Assembly (NCBI RefSeq): GCF_028282165.1
Contig: NZ_JANQIM010000048.1
Coordinates: 22,776-86,775, forward strand
Direction: 5' to 3'
From: Winogradskyella sp.
Lineage (GTDB): Bacteria; Bacteroidota; Bacteroidia; Flavobacteriales; Flavobacteriaceae
Length of the DNA stretch: 64,000 nucleotides
The position numbers and the translations under genes are program-made. Below the pieces are notes generated by a model. That model saw only the letters and a program-made list of their open reading frames with translations. It made no database searches and had not been told where the DNA came from. Below, piece by piece: positions 16,208-25,359 of the stretch (its first letter is position 1; each line of letters starts with the position of its first letter).

Positions 16208-17440
16208 TTACTTCTTCAAATTCCTAACCCTATCCAAAAGTGTTGGATGCGAATAGTGCATAAACACATAGGCTTTATGGGGTGTAAGATTGCTCAAGCT
16301 ATTCTTTGATAATTTTTTTAGAGAGGTAATTAAAGGGGCAGCTTTGTAAGTAGTTTTGGCATAATCATCAGCTTGGTACTCGAATACTCGAGAAACATAA
16401 TTCATCACTAAACCTGTAACTTCAGAAATCGGAGAGTAGAGCAAACCAAAAGCAATCAACCCGACATGAAAACTCGGTATTTCAACACCAATGGCATTAG
16501 AGAGTAATGGATTAGAAATAAAAATGGATAAAATATAGAGTGTTAACCCAGTGAGTAAAATAGAGGTCACCAAGTTAAAGATAATATGCTTGCGTTTATA
16601 GTGCCCTACTTCATGGGCCAATACCGCCACAATTTCTTCATCCTCTAAATCATTAATCAACGTATCGTAAAGCGTCACGCGTTTCTCACTTCCAAAACCA
16701 GAAAAATAGGCATTGGCCTTTGTGCTGCGTTTAGAGCCATCAATAATAAAAATTTTATTCAAACTGAAACCTACCGATTTGGCATAGTCCGAAATCTTGT
16801 TTCGTAAGTCGCCTTCTTTTAAAGGGGTTTGCTTATTAAACATTGGTACAATAAGCCTTGAGTAAAACATATTCATGAATACCGTAAATAAGGTAACAAT
16901 ACCCCAAGCATAGAGCCAAAATTGATTGCCTGTAAGTTGATAAAACCAAATAATAAGTGCAATGATTCCACCACCAAGAATGGCCATCATTAGTAGTCCC
17001 TTAAGTTTATCTAAGATGAATGTTTTTTTGGTGGTCTTGTTAAAGCCAAAGCGTTCTTCTATCACAAAGGTTTTGTAGTAAGCAAATGGTGTGGTGATGA
17101 TGTCACTAGCTATCATAATAATACCAAAAAATAGGAGTGCAATAGCTACCGGTTTGTCGGAATAACTTCTAGCGATATTATCGACATATTCAAATCCATC
17201 TAAGAATAAAAACGCAAGAGTCAATGTTAAAGAAAATAGGGAGGACCATATACCAAATTTATAGTTTGTGGCTTTATAAGCTTGTGATTTTTCGTACTCC
17301 TGTAGATCATAAACATCTTTTAATTCGTCTGGGATGGGATCATTAAAGTGTTTTGCGTTTATGGCATTAAGGATCTTATCTTTAATAAAGTTAATGATAA
17401 TTATACCTATGATGATGTAGAAAAGGGTTTCTGCTTCCAT
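16208..17440 (-). CDS. M48 family zinc metalloprotease (Ste24/CAAX protease 1-like)
   Basis: A 410-residue integral-membrane protease with about seven transmembrane segments. The zinc motif HEVGH (near residue 277, in VAVLAHEVGHYKRKH) and the third-ligand segment EYQADDYA are visible, as is the N-terminal CAAX-protease extension. In bacteria such enzymes degrade or process membrane proteins; the eukaryotic homologue trims prenylated CAAX proteins. It converges on the NTF2-like gene with only 6 bp between stop codons and follows the TrmH-type gene, separated by a repeat element. Confidence 0.93.
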   Translation of the reverse strand: MEAETLFYIIIGIIIINFIKDKILNAINAKHFNDPIPDELKDVYDLQEYEKSQAYKATNYKFGIWSSLFSLTLTLAFLFLDGFEYVDNIARSYSDKPVAIALLFFGIIMIASDIITTPFAYYKTFVIEERFGFNKTTKKTFILDKLKGLLMMAILGGGIIALIIWFYQLTGNQFWLYAWGIVTLFTVFMNMFYSRLIVPMFNKQTPLKEGDLRNKISDYAKSVGFSLNKIFIIDGSKRSTKANAYFSGFGSEKRVTLYDTLINDLEDEEIVAVLAHEVGHYKRKHIIFNLVTSILLTGLTLYILSIFISNPLLSNAIGVEIPSFHVGLIAFGLLYSPISEVTGLVMNYVSRVFEYQADDYAKTTYKAAPLITSLKKLSKNSLSNLTPHKAYVFMHYSHPTLLDRVRNLKK

Positions 17441-17451
17441 TTTATGTTACT

Positions 17452-17529
17452 TGTCATTGCGAGCAAAGCGAGGCAATCTGTTCATTATAAGATTGCCGCG
17501 TTATTCGTTCCTAATTCCTCGCAATGACA
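17452..17529. repeat. Intergenic inverted-repeat element
   Basis: Perfect 12-bp terminal inverted repeats (TGTCATTGCGAG at 17452-17463, CTCGCAATGACA at 17518-17529) enclose a second internal pair (GGCAATCT at 17472-17479, AGATTGCC at 17490-17497). The 78-bp element fills the gap between the methyltransferase and protease genes and could fold into a long hairpin. It shares its ends with the 40-bp elements at 24086 and 56849. Confidence 0.7.
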
Positions 17530-17532
17530 TTA

Positions 17533-18330
17533 TTAGTTGAACTTTCGTTGTCTTTTTGCTTCAAAAATAAGAATTCCTGCGGCAACAGAGACATTCATGG
17601 AATCTATGACACCTTGCATCGGGATATTGATATTCTTTGTTGATACCTCGCGCCATGCTTGAGTCAATCCTGTAGCCTCAGTACCGACCACAATAGCTGT
17701 GGGTAAGGTATAATCTTGATTATAATAAGGTTCAGACTCTTGTAATATTGCTGAGAAAATATTGAAATTATATTTTTTCAAAAATGCAATGGTATCCTCT
17801 GTACTTGCCATAGCTATTTCGGTAGTAAATACACAACCAACACTAGAGCGAATAATATTAGGATTGTACAAATCGGATTTAGGGTTGGCAATAATTACAG
17901 CATCAACATTAGCAGCATCGGCAGTTCTTAGTAATGCCCCAATATTGCCAGGCTTTTCTGGAGCTTCAGCAACTAAAATAAGAGGGTTTTTTGCCCTAAA
18001 ATTTAGGCTTTCTAGTTCGTGTGATTTAGATGTCACTACAGCGACTATGCCTTCTGTGGTATCGCGATGTGCCAATTTCTGAAAAACATCCTTAGAAATT
18101 TCAATGATATCAATGCCATAACGGCTCATGGCTCGCGCTTCGCTTTCTGAAAATAGATTTGGATAAAACAATAAAGTCTCAATAGTATAACCTCCTTTTA
18201 TGGCTAATGACAGCTCACGTTTACCCTCAATTAAAAACGTATTTGTCTTTTTGCGCTCTCGCGATTTTTCTTTTAAAAGAACGAGTCGTTTTATCAAAGG
18301 ATTTTGTGGACTTGAGATGGATTTTATCAT
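17533..18330 (-). CDS. TrmH/SpoU-family RNA 2'-O-methyltransferase
   Basis: A 265-residue SPOUT methyltransferase that by family transfers a methyl from SAM to a ribose 2'-OH in tRNA or rRNA. The N-terminal substrate-binding domain (about 1-95, KRLVLLKEKSRERKKTNTFL) is followed by the knotted SAM domain with PGNIGALLRTADAANVDAV, VGTEATGL and NIPMQGVIDSMNVSVAAGI. The target nucleotide is not predictable. It is transcribed away from the large T9SS gene. Confidence 0.93.
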   Translation of the reverse strand: MIKSISSPQNPLIKRLVLLKEKSRERKKTNTFLIEGKRELSLAIKGGYTIETLLFYPNLFSESEARAMSRYGIDIIEISKDVFQKLAHRDTTEGIVAVVTSKSHELESLNFRAKNPLILVAEAPEKPGNIGALLRTADAANVDAVIIANPKSDLYNPNIIRSSVGCVFTTEIAMASTEDTIAFLKKYNFNIFSAILQESEPYYNQDYTLPTAIVVGTEATGLTQAWREVSTKNINIPMQGVIDSMNVSVAAGILIFEAKRQRKFN

Positions 18331-18570
18331 AGAACAGAAAGGTAATTAAACCGTTTTTAAAAATACGTTTTTTGACTTCAATTTAGTTAAAATGAAGCAT
18401 TAATTAGTTTTTAACCTAAATTATCATTCTCTTCGCCTAAAAGACGGGTTGCGACGAAATTAATTTTCTTACATTTAGTTCTTAATTTAAAAAATTACTC
18501 AACTCACGCAACGCTTTTACAGTTTTGCCATCTGATAACTACAAAACTCAATTAACTCAATCAACTCTAT

Positions 18571-21500
18571 ATGAAAAAACGTCTACTTACCTTTGTTTTA
18601 AGCTTCTTCTTTTTATGTTCATTTTCTCAGATAGCCAACCAGCCATCGGATATCATAATTTGTGATGATAACAATGATGGCTTTGCATTTTTTGATTTAA
18701 CAGTTGTTGCGGCAGAAGTATTAGGCAGCCAAGCACCAACAGACTTTGTTCTTACGTATCATGAAACTTTGGTTGATGCTGATAATGGTACTAATGCTAT
18801 TCCTTCACCTTTTTCCTATGCTAACGTAGTAAACCCACAAACCATATACCTTCGTTTAGAGGAACTAGCTACTGGGAATTATGCGACTACTAGCTTTAAT
18901 CTCATTGTTAATTTACCACCATTAGCTGTTCAACCAACACCATTGGAGGTGTGTGATGATAATGGTGATGAAATAGCTATTTTTGATTTAACGGTAAAAG
19001 ATAGTGAAATTATAGGTGGTAACGCAAGCTTGTCAGTTGCTTATTATGAAACTAATGCAGATGCCCAAGCACAGACAAATGCCATAGCTGATCCAACGCA
19101 GTATGCCAATACCTCAGTTGGAGGCCAACCAGCAAACCCACAGACAATTTACGTAGTTGTTACAGATACCAATACAGGTTGTATTGATATTACAACTTTG
19201 ACCATAAGAGTATTACCTATTCCAACTCCAACTCCAAGCGATCAAATTCCAGCTTTGCAAGTTTGCGATGATGATAGCGATGGGTTTTCGGAATTTGATC
19301 TAACTGAAAATGAAGCTTTAATCATGAATGGTGAAGCTGATATAATGGTGAGTTATTACGAGACTCTAAATGATGCTATTAATGGTGCAAATTTTATCGA
19401 CAATCCTACTCTTTATGGCAATACATTTCCATCCCAACAGACTATTTATGTCAGAGTTGAAAATGCGCTTACAGGTTGTTTTACCATTGTTGATTTTGAT
19501 TTATTTGTTAGTACAAGCGAAATAGAAGTAGAAATTGTTAGTAATGACCTATTTATTGACCCCAATAATGATCCTTCTGCAACAGATCAAGCTATACTTT
19601 GTGGATTTGTAACGGTAACTATTGAAGCCGATTCGCCATTCGCTAATTTATTTATTTGGTATAAAGATGGTTTTGTAATTCCTGGCGAAACGTCTAACGT
19701 TCTTACTATTACGGATTCTGGTGTGTATCAAGCTGAAGCATTAGATAATCAATGTACTAATTCTTCTGCGATTTCACAATTAGTTGAAGTTAGTTTATAT
19801 GATGAGCCACCCATGCTAGATTCTCAAAATATTACTCTTTGTGATGGACCTGAAAATGATGGTGTAGAGAGTTTCGATTTACAGACTTTTACAGAATCTT
19901 TAGGGCTAGATTCAGAATTTGTAGTCAGCTATCACACCAGCATAGCTGATGCTAACTTAGCCATTAATGCAGTGAGTTCACCTTACACTTCATCTGGTGA
20001 AACTTTGATAATTAGAATTGAAGACGTAGATGCTTTTAATGATGGGTTTCTTGGATGTCGTCAATTGGTAAGTTTAGAATTAGTTATATCTGATATTGCA
20101 CCATTGCCTAATATTTCAGATTTGGTAGTCTGTGATTTTGATTTAGACGGTGTAACGGAATTTGATTTAACAGTTAAGGACCAGGAAGTGTTGGCTGGCC
20201 AAAGTCAATCGGGTCTTACAGTGACGTATCACTTATCTGAGTCAGATGCTATTGATATGCTTAACCCATTAAGTTTACCGTATACTAATGTTACAAATCC
20301 ACAAACTATTTATGTTGCAGTTACAGCTCCGGGATGCAACACAGAGACACAAAGCTTCAATTTAGTGGCCGACCAAACATGTGAAGTAAGTCAAGATATT
20401 GTAATGCAAAATGGCACATTTACATCCTGTGATGGGTTATTTACAGATTCTGGTGGGCCAGATTCTAATTATTCTCCAAATGAAGATTATACAATCACTA
20501 TCTGCCCCGAAAATGATCAAGATCTTGTAGGATTAAATTTTACGTCGTTCTCTACACAGCTCAATATAGATATTTTATCAATATACGATGGTGATAGTAC
20601 AGATGCAAACTTAATCGGACTCTATTCGGGTGGTATTAGTCCTGGATTGGTTATAGCATCAGAAGAAAACACTACAGGATGTTTAACATTGACATTTATA
20701 TCAAATGCCACAGGGAATAGTTCTGGTTGGGAAGCAGAAATCAGTTGTTACCAGGCTTGTCAGGATATCACAGCGATAATAGACAGTACAACACCACAAG
20801 CCAGTAGTGGCATTGTGCTTATTCCAGTAAACGGCGATGTTGCTTTTAGTGCTGGTGAGATAACTTTCAATGATGGTACTGAAGCTACTTACAGTTGGGA
20901 TTTTGGAGATGGGAACTCGGCTTCTGGATTGGATGTTTCCAATACATTCACCACAGCAGGTTCTTACACAGTAACTCTAACCGTTGAAGATGCCAATCCT
21001 CTTGGATGTCAGGAGACAGCCTCCATCACTGTTGTTGTTTTAGATGCAATAGTAACTATTAATAATGAGATATACCCAGAATCATTGTTTTCTCCAGAAG
21101 AGCTTGTCACTAATGTTTTGATCCCAAATGGTTGTTTTTCCGTTAACATCTTTTCGTCGCAGGTAAATGGTAGTCCGACGGATAACGAAACAAAGAATTA
21201 CGGTTATTTCAATAGAGGTGATGCTCTAGGCTTTCCTTTCGAAGAAGGTATCGTATTAACAACAGGTGTAGCCTTTCAAGGTGGTAATGCCCTATCCAAT
21301 ATTTTAGTATCCAATGATAACGGACAGCCTGGTGATGCAGATTTAGAGGCAATTGTGAGTGGTGGTAATACCAACGATGCAGCCTTTATAAAATTTAACT
21401 TTGTGCCATCATCCGATACGATTAGCTTTAGATATCTTATGGCTTCGGAAGAATATGATGGTTCAACGGAATGTACTTTTGCAGATGGTTTTGCGTTCTT

Positions 21501-23184
21501 GTTGCGCGAAGTAGGCACTACCGAATATACGAATCTGGCGGTCTTGCCCGATGGTACACCTGTTAATGTCACTAATATTAATAATTCTGGAACTTGTACT
21601 TCTAACCCTGAGTTTTTTGCAGGTTATAATATTGGAGACACCAATTATGGTGGAAGAACAGAAGTTTTAACTGCTACAGCTTCAGTAACGCCTAATGTAA
21701 CGTACGAAATAAAGTTAGTTGTTGCAGACGAAGGTGATAGTATTTGGGATACCGCAATTTTTATAGAGGCTGGTAGCTTTAGCTTAGGAAATGGAGATTG
21801 TGACGAAATAGGATTAATTAATGTGAGAGCTTTTAATGACTCTAACACAAATGATGATTTTGATGACGGTGAGCCAAGCTTTACCAATGGTACTTTTACC
21901 TACGAAAAGAACAATGATGGTGTCGTAAATGTTGTAAATACCTCTACAGGAAGTTTTACAATTATAAGTACCGATGAAAGTGATACATACGATATCGACT
22001 TTGCCATAAATGATGATTACACCAATTGCTATACACAGACCGTAACATCCTTTGATGATGTCAGTGTTTCTTTTGGCGAAGTTGCCCAAGTCGATTTTCC
22101 TGTTGATGATAATTTAACGTGTCAGGACTTGGCCGTATATTTAATAAATCCATTTGCCTCACCACGTCCTGGATTTGAGCATAGAAATCTATTGACTATT
22201 GAAAATTTAAGTGGTGCGGCCATAGCTTCGGGCTCGGTAGATTTTACTGTAGATGAAGATTTGATCATCAATGCAACATCTGTCAGTAACTCTAACTTAA
22301 CGGTGACGACGACATCTACTGGATTCACATTAGATTTTATAGATTTGGCAGCTTGGAGTAGCGAAACAGTTGACATTACGTTATTGACACCTGTTTCAGT
22401 ACCTTTAGATGAGATCGTTACCAATACGGCAACCTATACTACTGTGACCAATGATACGGTGTTAGATAATAATAACGCAACACTCTCCGAAGTAGTTATA
22501 GGTTCTTATGATCCAAATGATAAAATGGAAGCTCACGGACCTGAAATTATTTATGACGATTTCGTGGTTTCAGATGAGTATTTATTCTATACCATTAGAT
22601 TTCAGAATATTGGGACGGCAGAAGCTATTTTTGTCAGAATTGAAGATGTACTAGACAGTCAGTTAGATGAAAACACATTCGAAATGTTACGATCTAGTCA
22701 TGACTACGTAGTAACAAGAACAGATAATAATCTCGAATGGTTTTTTGATGATATCAACTTGCCTGCAGAGCAAGATGATGCAGAGGGTAGTATAGGCTAT
22801 GTGTATTTTAAAATTAAACCAAAGCCAGGTTATGCGGTTGGTGATATTGTTTCTAACAATGCAGCGATTTATTTCGATTTTAATGACCCAATAATCACTA
22901 ATACCTTTACAACGACTTTTGTTGAGCCATTGTCAATTGATGAAAATACAATTGTTGATTTTGACTTATATCCTAATCCAGCAAATTCATTGGTTACTGT
23001 TGAGTTTAATAATGTTAATAGCGACTGCATTCTTGAGATTTTTGATATACAAGGCAAACGTTTGTATTCAGAATCAATCAATTCGACGAGAACAATAGAT
23101 ATTTCAAGTTTTAAGGCAGGAATGTACTTTGTGAAGCTAAGTAACAATAATGTTTCTAAAATAGAAAAGTTGGTAGTGGATTAA
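18571..23184 (+). CDS. Large secreted multidomain protein with T9SS type A sorting domain
   Basis: A 1537-residue exported, probably cell-surface protein. Signal peptide 1-19 (LSFFFLCSFSQ). Residues 20-600 hold five repeats that begin with (V/L/I)CDDN.DG...FDLT (near 26, 126, 231, 423 and 520), each with a Y.ET..DA stretch and NPQTIYVRV, and one Ig-like insert near 330-410. Then follow a CUB-like domain (about 603-728), a PKD domain (about 730-826, WDFGDGNSASG), a choice-of-anchor L type domain (about 853-1075), a DUF7619-like domain (about 1310-1450, GSYDPNDK...), and the type A sorting domain (1463-1537, DLYPNPANSLVTVEF ... GMYFVKL). Function is likely adhesion or surface binding, inferred from domains only. 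A terminator follows. Confidence 0.92.
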   Translation: MKKRLLTFVLSFFFLCSFSQIANQPSDIIICDDNNDGFAFFDLTVVAAEVLGSQAPTDFVLTYHETLVDADNGTNAIPSPFSYANVVNPQTIYLRLEELATGNYATTSFNLIVNLPPLAVQPTPLEVCDDNGDEIAIFDLTVKDSEIIGGNASLSVAYYETNADAQAQTNAIADPTQYANTSVGGQPANPQTIYVVVTDTNTGCIDITTLTIRVLPIPTPTPSDQIPALQVCDDDSDGFSEFDLTENEALIMNGEADIMVSYYETLNDAINGANFIDNPTLYGNTFPSQQTIYVRVENALTGCFTIVDFDLFVSTSEIEVEIVSNDLFIDPNNDPSATDQAILCGFVTVTIEADSPFANLFIWYKDGFVIPGETSNVLTITDSGVYQAEALDNQCTNSSAISQLVEVSLYDEPPMLDSQNITLCDGPENDGVESFDLQTFTESLGLDSEFVVSYHTSIADANLAINAVSSPYTSSGETLIIRIEDVDAFNDGFLGCRQLVSLELVISDIAPLPNISDLVVCDFDLDGVTEFDLTVKDQEVLAGQSQSGLTVTYHLSESDAIDMLNPLSLPYTNVTNPQTIYVAVTAPGCNTETQSFNLVADQTCEVSQDIVMQNGTFTSCDGLFTDSGGPDSNYSPNEDYTITICPENDQDLVGLNFTSFSTQLNIDILSIYDGDSTDANLIGLYSGGISPGLVIASEENTTGCLTLTFISNATGNSSGWEAEISCYQACQDITAIIDSTTPQASSGIVLIPVNGDVAFSAGEITFNDGTEATYSWDFGDGNSASGLDVSNTFTTAGSYTVTLTVEDANPLGCQETASITVVVLDAIVTINNEIYPESLFSPEELVTNVLIPNGCFSVNIFSSQVNGSPTDNETKNYGYFNRGDALGFPFEEGIVLTTGVAFQGGNALSNILVSNDNGQPGDADLEAIVSGGNTNDAAFIKFNFVPSSDTISFRYLMASEEYDGSTECTFADGFAFLLREVGTTEYTNLAVLPDGTPVNVTNINNSGTCTSNPEFFAGYNIGDTNYGGRTEVLTATASVTPNVTYEIKLVVADEGDSIWDTAIFIEAGSFSLGNGDCDEIGLINVRAFNDSNTNDDFDDGEPSFTNGTFTYEKNNDGVVNVVNTSTGSFTIISTDESDTYDIDFAINDDYTNCYTQTVTSFDDVSVSFGEVAQVDFPVDDNLTCQDLAVYLINPFASPRPGFEHRNLLTIENLSGAAIASGSVDFTVDEDLIINATSVSNSNLTVTTTSTGFTLDFIDLAAWSSETVDITLLTPVSVPLDEIVTNTATYTTVTNDTVLDNNNATLSEVVIGSYDPNDKMEAHGPEIIYDDFVVSDEYLFYTIRFQNIGTAEAIFVRIEDVLDSQLDENTFEMLRSSHDYVVTRTDNNLEWFFDDINLPAEQDDAEGSIGYVYFKIKPKPGYAVGDIVSNNAAIYFDFNDPIITNTFTTTFVEPLSIDENTIVDFDLYPNPANSLVTVEFNNVNSDCILEIFDIQGKRLYSESINSTRTIDISSFKAGMYFVKLSNNNVSKIEKLVVD

Positions 23185-23207
23185 CGTCTCAACAAATAAA
23201 AGTTTTT

Positions 23208-23238
23208 AAAGCTTCAGATCTTTTTCTGAAGCTTTTTT
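23208..23238 (+). terminator. Rho-independent terminator after the T9SS protein gene
   Basis: An 11-bp perfect stem (23208-23218 with 23225-23235), a 6-nt loop and a T-run to 23238, starting 24 bp after the stop codon. Confidence 0.85.
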
Positions 23239-23289
23239 GTAATGGCGCATTTGTGATTACGTCCAACCCAACAACTAAACCATCGAAAC

Positions 23290-24078
23290 ATGAAAAATTT
23301 AATAGGATTATTAATTATTCTAATAGTGACAATTTCTTGTCAGCAAACGAAAAACAAAACGGACTATTCTAACGACGACTTAGAAATTACTACGAGTATT
23401 TATCCAGAAAACATAACCAAAGTGTTTGATGCCCATGGCGGCATTGACCAGTGGAATAAAATGCAAACACTATCATTTACCATGGAAAAACCAAACGGTA
23501 AAGAAGTAACAACAACACATTTAAAGACCAGAGCCGAGCTGATCGATACACCAACGTACACTTTAGGTTTTGATGGAGATAGTTTATGGGTTACTGAAAA
23601 AGATGGTAATGAATATAAGAGCAATGCAAAGTTTTACAAAGGGTTAATGATGTATTTCTATGCAATGCCATTTATTGTAGGAGACAATGGTATTTTATAT
23701 GAAGAAGCAGAACCGTTGACTTTTGATGGTAAAACCTATCCAGGCATTTTAATTTCTTATGAAGCAGGTATTGGAGTTTCACCAGATGATCAATACATTA
23801 TTTATCATGATGCCGATTCTGGACAAATGGAGTGGTTAGGCTATACGGTAACATTTGGAAAAAATGAAAAGAGTAAAGATTTTCATTTTATAAGATACAA
23901 CAATTGGCAAAAGGTAAATGGTTTGGCAGTACCTAAAAGTATTGATTGGTATACTTATGAAAACAGTAAGCCTGTAGAAAAACGCAATACGGTTGAATTT
24001 ACTGATATCGTGCTTTCACAAGAAGCACCAGATAATTCTTTGTTTACCAAGCCAGAAAGCGCAAAAACCATTAAATAA
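23290..24078 (+). CDS. DUF6503-type outer-membrane lipoprotein
   Basis: A 262-residue lipoprotein: the lipobox (LILIVTISC, Cys about residue 17) places it in the envelope. The mature part has the HGGIDQWNKMQTLSFTME motif typical of the flavobacterial DUF6503 family and a LolA-like pattern of beta strands (YTLGFDGDSLWV, GQMEWLGYTVTF). Function is unknown. It stands alone between two terminator-like structures. Confidence 0.82.
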   Translation: MKNLIGLLIILIVTISCQQTKNKTDYSNDDLEITTSIYPENITKVFDAHGGIDQWNKMQTLSFTMEKPNGKEVTTTHLKTRAELIDTPTYTLGFDGDSLWVTEKDGNEYKSNAKFYKGLMMYFYAMPFIVGDNGILYEEAEPLTFDGKTYPGILISYEAGIGVSPDDQYIIYHDADSGQMEWLGYTVTFGKNEKSKDFHFIRYNNWQKVNGLAVPKSIDWYTYENSKPVEKRNTVEFTDIVLSQEAPDNSLFTKPESAKTIK

Positions 24079-24085
24079 TTCGATA

Positions 24086-24125
24086 TCATTGCGACGTAGA
24101 TATTTTCTGTCTGCTGTGGCAATCT
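24086..24125 (+). repeat. 40-bp REP-like element
   Basis: A 40-bp sequence that begins TCATTGCGA and ends GTCTGCTGTGGCAATCT. A second copy of identical length with the same ends lies on the minus strand at 56849-56888, inside a gene. The ends also match those of the 17452-17529 element. Confidence 0.6.
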
Positions 24126-24137
24126 TTTTTAGGTTGT

Positions 24138-24163
24138 ATAGATTTTGTAACTCCAAAATCTAT
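24138..24163. terminator. Probable bidirectional terminator hairpin
   Basis: A perfect 10-bp A/T-rich stem (24138-24147 with 24154-24163) with a 6-nt loop lies between the converging lipoprotein and DUF3810 genes. The U-tract is short, so efficiency is uncertain. Confidence 0.5.
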
Positions 24164-24231
24164 TTAAAATCACTAAAATGACAGTAAAAAATGAGTATTG
24201 ACTACTGAGCATTTTTGAAGCTGAAACGCCT

Positions 24232-25299
24232 TTACAAGGTCTTATTGTCATAATAATTTACCAAGAGTGCTACCACATAGCTATAGCTCTTCATACCATC
24301 AGATTGATTGTTGGTTTTAAGGAAGGTATCGTATGTTTTTTCAAATATAGGTTCTAAAGGATTTTCATAAGATTTCCAGAATTCCTCCACTTCAATGTAA
24401 TTCTTTATAATGCCCTTATTAACTGTCTCTAAGATCTCATAGTATGCGTCTTTGTCTCTTCGAAAAATTTCAACCAAGCAATACTTTAGTCCAAAAGTAT
24501 ACCCCGAATATTTAAAATAAAGATCTTCATTATAAATAGACGCCAAACAGCCTATAAAATTAGCTTCGTTTTCGGCAGCATAGCCTACTTGATGCGCCGC
24601 TTCATGACAAGATGTTGTGGGGAACTTATAGGTTGGGATTAATCCATCAACTTGAGCTTCGTTGGTAAATGGATTGAGGTAGCCCGAAAATCCCATATAA
24701 GTCAAAGGAAGACTATAAATTGATTTTTTTAAGCTTTTGGGTTGATACTTAAAGTTAGGATAATCTTGGGATAAGTTATCGTAACCATTTTGCATTTTAT
24801 CAAATACCTCAGATTTGGAGAAAGGCATAATCACCTTTGTGGAGTCATTCACTGCAATTATATTATGTACTTCATTCGACTTTTTAATGAGGCGTTTTGT
24901 AAAAGCAATTAGTTCCTCCGTGGTATAGTCGGCTTCTATATTTAGGGATTCATTAAGCGGAGGTCTGTAATAATTATAGGCCCAAAGGATATGGAATGCA
25001 AAATAGGCCAAAGATAGGGTTGCACCAATATCTAACAACCAATTCACCGTATCTTTAAAAACACGTTTCCTATTTAAAATTAGCCATCGAATGATATAGA
25101 TACTTGCCAATGTATAAAACACATCACCAACAGAAAAAGGAATCCATCCAAACGCATAGCGCATTAACTTAGAAATGAAAATATAAAGGCCATAGCTATA
25201 AAATTGCTCAACAAATTGAGGAAAATTCTTTAAGATTTGGATAATTAAAACTTGAACTATAAGAAAGAGCGTTATAAAAAGTTTTTTGTTTTTCAGCAT
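24232..25299 (-). CDS. DUF3810 membrane protein with metalloprotease-like HEAAH
   Basis: A 355-residue protein with three predicted N-terminal transmembrane segments (about 7-25, 45-75, 95-115) and a large extracytoplasmic domain. TSCHEAAHQVGYAAENEANF contains an HExxH-like zinc motif and a downstream Glu-rich helix, as in gluzincin proteases. DUF3810 is a common Bacteroidota family without an established substrate, so protease activity is inferred. It is divergent from pepD across a 60-bp promoter region. Confidence 0.85.
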   Translation of the reverse strand: MLKNKKLFITLFLIVQVLIIQILKNFPQFVEQFYSYGLYIFISKLMRYAFGWIPFSVGDVFYTLASIYIIRWLILNRKRVFKDTVNWLLDIGATLSLAYFAFHILWAYNYYRPPLNESLNIEADYTTEELIAFTKRLIKKSNEVHNIIAVNDSTKVIMPFSKSEVFDKMQNGYDNLSQDYPNFKYQPKSLKKSIYSLPLTYMGFSGYLNPFTNEAQVDGLIPTYKFPTTSCHEAAHQVGYAAENEANFIGCLASIYNEDLYFKYSGYTFGLKYCLVEIFRRDKDAYYEILETVNKGIIKNYIEVEEFWKSYENPLEPIFEKTYDTFLKTNNQSDGMKSYSYVVALLVNYYDNKTL

Positions 25300-25303
25300 G
25301 ATT

Positions 25304-25311
25304 CAAAAATA
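25304..25311 (-). promoter_or_regulatory. -7 box (TATTTTTG) of the DUF3810 gene
   Basis: TATTTTTG on the minus strand, 5 bp from the ATG at 25299, fits TAnnTTTG and would give a leaderless or nearly leaderless transcript. No good -33 TTG was found. Confidence 0.4.
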
Positions 25312-25331
25312 GAAAATAGTTTTAGTTTGGT

Positions 25332-25339
25332 TACTTTTG
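25332..25339 (+). promoter_or_regulatory. -7 box (TACTTTTG) of pepD
   Basis: TACTTTTG matches TAnnTTTG and lies 20 bp before the pepD ATG at 25360, leaving a leader of about 14 nt. No clear -33 TTG is seen at the normal distance. Confidence 0.5.
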
Positions 25340-25359
25340 TATAGCTAAAAATAATTAAT

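Noticed and set aside
21276..22424. Several minus-strand ORFs opposite the T9SS gene
   Set aside because: Shadows of the long plus-strand gene; residue content typical of antisense translation, and no promoter.
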